A DNA stretch of 64,000 nt. Source: Brachynemurus nebulosus. Lineage: Eukaryota > Arthropoda > Insecta > Neuroptera > Myrmeleontidae. The DNA is taken from NCBI GenBank assembly GCA_035578155.1, contig JAPWDM010000013.1:13355527-13419526 (forward strand), given 5' to 3'. The position numbers and the translations under genes were made by a program. Positions within the stretch are counted from its first letter, which is position 1. Each line of letters begins with the position of its first letter. Below are positions 56,345 to 64,000 of the stretch, piece after piece. The notes below the pieces were generated by a model. It worked only from the letters and a program-made list of their open reading frames with translations, was not told the origin of the DNA and did not search any database.

Positions 56345-56543
56345 AAATTGTGATATAAATGATATATGTATAAATAATTACAGATTAAGTATTTAGATTT
56401 TAATTAATTCTAATTTTTTTTAGATTTTATATATTGGAACTAAAAATTAATTGTATGCAAATCTGAGACCAATGGTCAAAAGTGTCTCATATACAAGAAG
56501 ACCAATAAAATTTTATTATAAAAAAAAAAAAAAAAAAAAGAAA
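56345..56543 (+). mobile_element. Poly-A-tailed retroposed fragment
   Basis: It ends with AATAAA at about 56506, then about 20 A at 56520-56539. It is flanked by AGTGCAGCAAACAACAAAA (from 56329) and AGTGCAACAAACACAAAA (from 56544), an imperfect target duplication. The origin is unknown: it could be a truncated LINE, a SINE or a transcript 3' end. Confidence 0.5.
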
Positions 56544-57941
56544 AGTGCAACAAACACAAAAAGACTGAATCGTTAAATTTTGATGATTTTGATGAAAGGA
56601 CAACTTAATAATTAATATATGAAAAATTGTTGAAGAAAATGAATTACAATGATCGCCGATATATATTCAGACTGTACATAAAAATATGTATTATTATTTT
56701 TATTATGATAATAACTAAAGTAATATGCGTATACATAATATATTTTCGATTGCCTTGGAATCCAGTTTCTTACAATTAACCGCAGCTGGTATTATGTCCA
56801 AGGTAATAAAGGGTAATCGCTTGTTTTTAAATGTGTAGCATTTAATAGTATTTTAAAAATTGTCTGAGGTTATTGAATCATGGTGGAAGTACACATTAAC
56901 TGCCTAAATACGAAATGCTTTCTTTTTTATGACATGTTAAAATAATTTTTCATCGAATACCACTGTTATCAGCACAAAATGATCTAATAGCGATTATTTG
57001 TTATACATATCAATAAAAGTGTTTGCATAACTTTTCTTTACATGAAAATGCAATTTTTGCGTTTGTTACTATTAGGTACCGGGTTTCTTCGGACAGATCA
57101 GGACCGTACTTATTTCAATAAAATTTTGCAACTAAATTACATTAAATTATGCACATTTGAATGAATATAATTGGTCAAAAATTACATTTTTCACCATTTA
57201 GAATACTAACAGCATTTTTTATTTGACGAAAGTAAGAAAATTCAAAAAATCGGAAAAAAATTTTGTAAAATATATTGAAAAGTTGTTGAATATTTAGACG
57301 GTTCACTATAATAGTTAAGACGTACGTATTCACTAAGATTTTTTATTATTGAAAAACAAATTTTTAACAAGCAACTATACTTATCTATCTCTCAAAATTG
57401 AAAACAATAAAAAAAGATGAATTTATTTAATTTAAATGACACGTCACATAAATCACATACATAATATAAACAGAAATACTTTTGATAGTCAATTAAAATT
57501 ACAGTGGCACTTTTCAATTGTGCAGGTAATAAATAAAAGAAAAAAAAGGATGTTTACATAAAATACGTATAAATAATATTTTGCTACACATATGTATGTG
57601 TGTGTATGTAACTTGTGTACGTTGTTTTTATGAAAATATTTTGAACTTTTAGTCACATTGAGTGCAAGATATATACTTGCATATGCTAAAGACGAAACTG
57701 TCTGATCCGAAAGAAATCCGATACCTGGTTACTATATATTTCAATTATTATTCCAGTATTATTTTGAAACATAAATGCGGCCTCAGACCAAATTTCTTTT
57801 ATTTGATAGCAACGTTTTCTAGAAAATTTTCACAATTCTTTAATATTTTTAAGCATCAGTGATAATTTTAAGAAAATGATAAGCGATATAATTTTCCTGA
57901 ATATATTATGGAAACATATTCGAAAAATTGTAACATATTAA

Positions 57942-58083
57942 CACCTTCACGGTCATAACCAATACTGGTACACTATTTTAATAATTAATACACTTTATAT
58001 GGAATTATTAACGTGGTACAGCGTTGAATCGCAGTTAATCGGGTTTAACTTGACGCTGTACAGTGTCTATGACCATTAACGTG
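57942..58083. mobile_element. Small piggyBac-like MITE
   Basis: It is flanked by TTAA at 57938-57941 and 58084-58087. Termini are CACCTTCACGGTCATA and, inverted, CACGTTAATGGTCATA. At 142 bp it has no coding capacity. Confidence 0.7.
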
Positions 58084-58309
58084 TTAATATGTACATATAT
58101 CTAATTACTGAGAATATATTATATTATTTATATATTCGTTTATTGCATGTATATAATGTAAAGTTAATGATACTTTAATGGCATAGATTGATAAACTGGT
58201 ATATTATCACATTCAACATCAAAATAAATCATATACTTGCTTCTAAGAAAAAATTTTCTTTACAAAATTTAACTTGTAGTTTTATTAAAACATAACCAGA
58301 ATTTCACTA

Positions 58310-58860
58310 GAATTTGAAAATTCCTTGGTAAATTCTAGATTTTGCTTCCGAGACTACTAAAGCAGCAGAAACATTATAATCACTTTTGAAATACGAACAT
58401 TTTTTCCCTCCAAAATAAACTTTTTTACACGCATCTTGCGTTTTAGAGTTTCCGGAACAATTTTTGGTTTCGTATCTATCTGTCGGCCAGTCGGTCCCCG
58501 TCTGGATGCCCAAAAACCCCATTTTGCTTAAATTTTTCGAGTATCTGAGGATTAGGCCACATATTACATAGGACGCTCCCATTTAACAGTTTCGTCGCAC
58601 ACAAGATGTGTATAATGACACCCCTCCGTGTTTTAAAGCAAATATGTTTGAATGTATTAGTGTCTAAGTAATAGTTTGTAATGTGTTAGTGCCTAAGTAA
58701 TAGATTGCGTACAGTCCCAGTGGATTGCGTAATGGGAGTTTCCTATGTATATTATAATTATATGGTTCCCTATAAAATTGACTGGATAAAAATCTGTTAC
58801 GAGTGCGAGGAAGCTAGTACTACCCCGCATTGGCAGTATATTTTCTAATATATTTTAACT
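58310..58860. repeat. Dispersed repeat family D, long copy
   Basis: The start matches 35150 (GAGACTACTAAAGCAGCAG; CGTATCTATCTGTCGG) and the end matches 17140-17245 and 38765-38875 (AATCTGTTACGAGTGCGAGG). It appears to link the 5' and 3' parts of the family in one copy. Confidence 0.55.
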
Positions 58861-59524
58861 TTCCAACATTGGTAAATTATTATAAAAAAAAATAAATAAA
58901 TAAATAAAATAAAATTTAGCGCCAGACTGTGTAATGGTTATTATTTATTATTTGTATAAGGTTAGGTGTATGACGTACATAATTCGATTTATTATTTATA
59001 ACAGGATTTATTTTATTGACTGACAATGAGTCTGGACATTAAATTTATATTACCCATAAAAAAATTTCATATTTATTGTCAACATTTTTATATACAGCAA
59101 CCACAACGTTTGCAACATTTAATTTCCATTAATTAAGCGTTTGCCGTAAAATAACAACAAAATAGCAAAAAGAAGAAAATTGTTTAAAAAAAAAAATATT
59201 TAGAAAAACTTACATAAAAAATAAATCAGAATCACAAGGACATTTGTAATCTAAGCATTATATTGGTACTTATGTAGTCTCGAATACAGTTCAGAGATAT
59301 TAAAATGGTTAAATACATTACACAGCGCTTCCAACATCACAGTTATATGTCTCGACTGTAAAAAATTGAAGTTAAAAGGTGATTTTTATTGTCTTAAAGA
59401 TTTTTGATTTCATCTAGTAATATTTATTGTAAAGTAAATATTTAAATTTTTAAATGTTTATTTAATTGTCATCAATTTTAAGTTTATGCTCTTTAATCGT
59501 GTTTACTCTGAAATGGTTTGTAAC

Positions 59525-59894
59525 ATAGAGTAATAGAGACAACATATCTATCTCTATGTATACTACTGGAATCAGTGTAACCAGTAAGAGATAGAAAATA
59601 TGTTATATACGTGCACGGTGTTTACTTTGTATTGATGCAATATTGTGTATTTGTATTAGTAATCATTGGTAGTAGTGGCCGTCACGTGACCGTACTTCGC
59701 ATACATATGTATGATACCACAACGCTCCGTGTGGGGACGTAACAATGCCAATGACAATCAAATCCATTGTCTTGTAATTGACCTGCACTCACCGAGTGTC
59801 AGTGAGAAAGTGACTACTAAGTTGCCTAAGGTACACAAAAATGCACACTGCAGATTTCATGATAGAGATAGTTGCTGTGCCTCTATTACTCTAG
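59525..59894. mobile_element. Non-autonomous DNA element with 10-bp target duplication
   Basis: It is flanked by identical GGTTTGTAAC at 59515-59524 and 59895-59904. Termini are ATAGAGTAATAGAGACA and, inverted, CTAGAGTAATAGAGGCA. A 9-10 bp duplication is most like Mutator-type transposons. The frame 59711-59962 across it is not a gene. Confidence 0.65.
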
Positions 59895-59934
59895 GGTTTG
59901 TAACTTGTATTGGTCTACCTACAGCATATCTTTT

Positions 59935-60230
59935 TTTTATGTGGTGGATAGGGACCGCATAAAAAATCACACAAAAAAAGAATATTTAAAAACTTCTAGC
60001 TATAAAAAGTATGGATAGTTTGCTCCAGATCGTACAAAAAACTTTTCATTAAAAAGTTTCATAGAAAATATATGAATAACTCAAAACGCTCAAAATCTCA
60101 CGATTTCCGTAGAAGATGCTTTTCTAAACAAAATAAAGCATTAATTTACACATGAGAATGCTTAATGTTAATTGCTTAAAAACAATCAATAACTAACTTT
60201 AGCACAAATTAATGTTAAAATTTCTAACTT
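59935..60230. mobile_element. CGCATAAAA-type MITE, copy 3 (partial)
   Basis: It starts TTTTTTTTATGTGGTGG followed by GGGACCGCATAAAAAAT and GCTATAAAAAGTATG, as in 26382-26860. The right end is not clear. Confidence 0.5.
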
Positions 60231-61958
60231 TTTCTTGCTTCCCTTCCTCATTATGCACTTTGGTGGGTATTTAAAAAAAAAATTAAAAATCGCATTAGAA
60301 AATTACAAAAATGGAACGTTTAAAAACTGTTTTTGTTGTAATTTCAACATTAATTTAAAACAACAGATGACTGTTGACCATATTTTAATCTTCGATCTGC
60401 AATTATTTATCTCAATTTTTTTTATAACTAATTTTTATAATTATTTAATTATTGTATTATGTAAATGAGGCACGTATTGTACATTTGCATAGATTAAAAT
60501 CTAAATCGGTGGGGGAAAGTAATAAAAGAAAATTGTTGAAAAAAAATTCTTCAACGGTAAGAAATTGTTTTAATCGATTATATTATCGCTAGTGTGTTAA
60601 AGATTAATATTTTTAATTCTAGATTTCGTTTCTGCATGCGCTTATGTAATTTAAATTTTTTAAACACGTGGAAAGCCGCGAGGGGGGTTGAGTCGCCACG
60701 AATGAAATTTTGATACCCCTGCTAACAGGGTGTTTAATTTCTTGGTAAACTATAATCAATTTCAGTGTAATATTATAATTTACGAGGTTGGTTGAAACAA
60801 TCACTGGAATTGAGTGACTTGGCAGTATTTTTTATTTTCAAAAGGTATGAATTTTATTGAGAATTCTATTAATAAATGCGTACATTCTCATGAGTTTATT
60901 TGAATTTGACACCAATTAAGGTCAAGGTGGTTGGTTACATTCTCTCTAGTATTTTGTAGGCACCTCTCTATGGATATACTTTTTTAATTACAAAATTTTA
61001 ACGCGTAGAATATAGGGTTTCTCTGGCCAAAAAATGAATCTTGTGGATCGATTCGAAAGGTTAAACCAAAAATCGATGCAGGAGAAAATCGGCTTAAAAA
61101 AGATCGATTCGACGAAAATCGATTCAATTTTTGACCTTACAGAAAATAAAAGATATAATATAAAAGTTTTAATGAAGTTTCTTATTAGGTCATCACAAAT
61201 CAGTATCAAAAAAATTTTCAGTTTTATTTGAAGATGAACTGCTGAATTTAATATGAATAAAATATAGTTTCTAGTTTGCGCTAAAAGTCCATTTTCTTCT
61301 TTCGTTTATATAACTACCCAAATATAGTTAAAATATATTCTACAATAATTTTGAAAAAATATCATATTTTTAATAAAAATATTCTAATTTAAATTCGAAA
61401 GGATCGATCACCGATCCCGTAAATTTGTCACGATCTCTGTATAGATTTGATCTCCAAAAATCGATTTTCGATAAAATCGAATCGAGATCGCAAACCCTAG
61501 TAGAAAATAGAAACTGCTTGTCAAAGCTGACAGATTTGTCGGTTGCACCATCCCGGTAGATTATACCAATTTGTCAAGAACTTAACGTCACAATTTGTTC
61601 TATTATAATTATTGTCATTTTGCGTGCAACACCCCCTGGGGCAAAGTTTGATATTTTTCATGAAAACATATTATTATAATTTAAAAAAAAAAAAATGAAG
61701 TAAAAAATAAGCATAATTAACTATCACATTATTAATTGCACGATATTTCTCATAACGTCAATGAAAATTTAATATATACCTACGTGCTGGGTAACCTTAC
61801 CAATTCTCAAAACCAATCAGCTGATATCTTTATACTGTTAAAGTAGAAATATATAAGCATATGAATAATTGTGTCCACAAAAATCATAATATGCGCAGTG
61901 ACCACATTACAAAGTTTCACTTTTCAACATACATAGCAAATCTGTTTCAAAGAGCAGC
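60231..61958. other. AT-rich intergenic DNA, nothing supported
   Basis: A stretch near 61040-61120 repeats ATCGATTC/AAAATCGATTC words and again near 61400-61490 in inverted form, so a degraded inverted-repeat element is possible. Confidence 0.3.
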
Positions 61959-62094
61959 GTTTCTCAACCTTTTTTCAGTCACGGACCGATAAAATCTTGG
62001 ATAATTTTGTGTGGAACGGTCACATAATATATGTATAGGATTATAAAAATTGCATTTAAATACTTAATATTTAAGAGGAAATGTGTTTTTGTTA
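61959..62094. mobile_element. hAT-like left terminus next to the satellite array
   Basis: CAGCGTTTCTCAACCTTTTT followed by CAGTCACGGACCG is a typical hAT MITE start. The matching right end is not found before or after the array, so the element may be truncated or expanded by the array. Confidence 0.4.
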
Positions 62095-62960
62095 CCACTT
62101 GGCCGACCATATAATTCAGATTGGCCGACCATATAATGACACTTTCTGGAGCAATAGAGAAATGTTTAAAAATAATTCTTTCAATATGATTAAAATTTTT
62201 GTATCCTGGAATCATTTCTACCGTTATTTGGATAAACATTAAGTCGTGTAATATGAAATGTCGTATTCTGACCACATCGTTTATCATGTAATTCAGATAA
62301 ATATAGACACATCTTTAAGCATTAGCGAAATGTTTAAAAATCATTCTTTAACTCTGAACACAAATCTTGTAGCCTGGAGTATTTTCCGCCATTATTTGGA
62401 ATAACATTAGGTTGTGTAATATCAAATGTCGTTTTCCGACCACTTTGTTTATCACGTAATTCAGATAAATATAGACACTTTCTTAAGCATTAGAGAAATG
62501 TTTAAAAATAATTCTTTCATTTTAAATAGAATTCCTGTAGCCTGGGATTATTTCTGCCATTAACTGGAATAACATTAGGTCGTGTAACATGAAATGTCGT
62601 ATTCCGACCACTTCGTCTATCATGTAATTCAGATAAATATCGACACATTTTTAAGCATTAGAGAAATGTTTAAAAATCATTCTTTAACTCTGAATACATA
62701 GTTTCTAGCCTGGAGTTATTTCCACCGTTAGTTGAAATAATATTAGGTCGTGTAGTATGAAATGTCGTTTTCCGACAACTTCGTCTACCATTTAATTCAG
62801 ATAAATATCGACACTTTCTTGAGCATTAGAGAAATGTTTAAAGACAGTTCTTTGAATTTAAATAGAATCCTTGTAGCTTTGAATCATTTCACCTGTTAGT
62901 TGGAATAACATTCGGTTCTGTAATATGAAATGTCGTTTTCCGACCACTTGGTCTACCATT
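62095..62960. repeat. Roughly 168-bp satellite array, about five units
   Basis: The core (GTCGTTTTCCGACCACTTCG, then TCTATCATGTAATTCAGATA) recurs at about 62271, 62439, 62607, 62776 and 62942, a 165-169 base period, with a partial TGGCCGACCATATAATTCAG unit doubled at the left edge. Units differ by several percent. It is the same family, inverted, as 50560-50935. Confidence 0.85.
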
Positions 62961-63421
62961 TAATATTTTAAAAAGGAAAAATTTGGAAACTTTTAAATTA
63001 AAATTATTTAGAATATTCAGTCAATTCATAGTAAAACAAATTACATACACCTTTTCGTATCAGAAAACATAAAATAGGTACCTATATTTATCTACAATTT
63101 TTTTTTTATTATTTGCGCAACACAAGCGCAAATTTACACTCATCAAGTTACAAGATATAAACGCATGCTATCTATAATAAATTACTGAATACAGAAAAAG
63201 TTCTTCAACTGTGGTTTTTTGGGTTCCGAAGAAAAAAATCTCGAAACCCTTATAACATCGCCATATTTGTCTGTCTGTATGTTTATCTACTCCCCCTCTC
63301 ATTTCCCATCATTCGTACGTTTTTGGATCTATGGACATTAAATTTTGCATACTGTACATAAACCCAAATTTCTTCTCGCTCTTTTAAGATTCTTTTCCGT
63401 ATTGAAAAGTGGTGATGAAAA

Positions 63422-63853
63422 TTTTTTTTACGCACCACATCGTGTAAGGTACCTCGACCCAACGAAAGGGGGCAGCCGGAGTTGTAGCCCTGGGATCCGG
63501 ATTTGAAAAAGGCGCCCGTGTAGCTATTGGTAGGAGGCCCGGGAAAAAGTGAAAAAAGCTTTTTTTGCTCGTCACTCAAAAAAATGCACAGTATTACAAA
63601 AATTGCGATAAATGCATAATATGTAAAGAAACTGAAAATTTTTTTACGCACCACATCGTGTAAGGTACCTCGACCCAACGAAAGGGGGCAGCCGGAGTTG
63701 TAGCCCTGGGACCCGGATTTGAAGAAGGCCCCTCCATGTAGCTATTGGTAGGAGGCCCGGGAAAAAATGAAAAAAGCTTTTTTTGCTCGTCACTAAAAAA
63801 ATGCACAATATTACAAAAATTGCGATAAATACATATGCAATGAAACTTAATGA
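63422..63853. repeat. Two 216-bp tandem units with GC-rich hAT-like core
   Basis: The units start at about 63422 and 63638. Both contain CGCACCACATCGTGTAAGG, GGGGGCAGCCGGAGTTG, GGAGGCCCGGGAAAAA and TTTTTTTGCTCGTCACT. The last part resembles the body of the hAT MITEs at 21070 and 27189. The frames across it (repeated GRGTLHDVVRKK) are an artefact of the duplication. DNA after 63835 matches the interior of the CGCATAAAA family. Confidence 0.8.
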
Positions 63854-64000
63854 TGCAATAACTTCTACTCTTATACAATATACTGATTAAATGCTTACAA
63901 ACAATCAATAAGTAACTTTATCGTAAACGAATGTTAAATTTTTCACTTTCCTTTCTTAAGGGGAGGTTTACTCGAGAGTCCTTAAAAATTATGTATTTTT

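Noticed and set aside
62095..62960. CRISPR-like array
   Set aside because: Units are about 168 bases with no short conserved repeat and unique spacer pattern, and the genome is eukaryotic; it is satellite DNA.
63283..63908. Frames with repeated GRGTLHDVVRKK
   Set aside because: They are produced by the 216-bp tandem duplication of MITE-like DNA; there is no domain and no start context.

Overview
This is AT-rich eukaryotic nuclear DNA. It has short exons with GT/AG introns, long repeat-filled introns and intergenic DNA, and three recognisable animal genes. An insect is most likely: the neuronal gene matches the Drosophila-type RIM-binding protein, the lipid-transfer gene is of the expanded CRAL-TRIO class, and the third gene is a secreted digestive-type S1 protease with GATA motifs in its promoter. 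A lower dipteran would fit, but the order is not proven. All recognised genes are on the minus strand.

Layout. Positions 1-1400: the start of an unidentified glutamine-rich gene that runs off the left edge, with a possible 5'UTR exon. 3.2-11.5 kb: RIM-binding protein (Rbp), six coding exons, 1273 codons, assembled with matching intron phases. It has a coiled coil, SH3-I, three FN3 domains, SH3-II, SH3-III and Q-rich linkers. 11.5-19.2 kb: intergenic DNA with MITEs, perfect hairpins and an inverted pair of tRNA-like repeats. 19.3-41.8 kb: a CRAL-TRIO protein, five exons, 294 codons, spread over 22.5 kb because its introns hold many nested transposons. 42-53.5 kb: repeats only (TTAA-flanked MITEs, a Harbinger fragment, a roughly 170-bp satellite). 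53.6-55.5 kb: a chymotrypsin-like protease, four exons, 256 codons, with an LTR retroelement remnant in an intron. 55.5-64 kb: repeats, including a second array of the same satellite.

The genes do not form a pathway; they are ordinary neighbours. The unusual content is in the repeats. Two short elements, about 20 kb apart, each carry a 5' hairpin and, near the 3' end, a hammerhead-ribozyme-like motif whose stem III is a 4-bp self-complementary palindrome without a loop. The first motif has complete catalytic-core consensus and pairable stems. It lies inside a 434-bp element with perfect 38-bp inverted termini, which lies inside a piggyBac-type element, which lies inside a TA-flanked element, all in one intron. 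The second has weaker stem II pairing and lies in a 282-bp insert with a 13-14 bp target duplication typical of retrotransposition. Repeat boundaries were read by eye from inverted ends and target duplications; no database search was possible.
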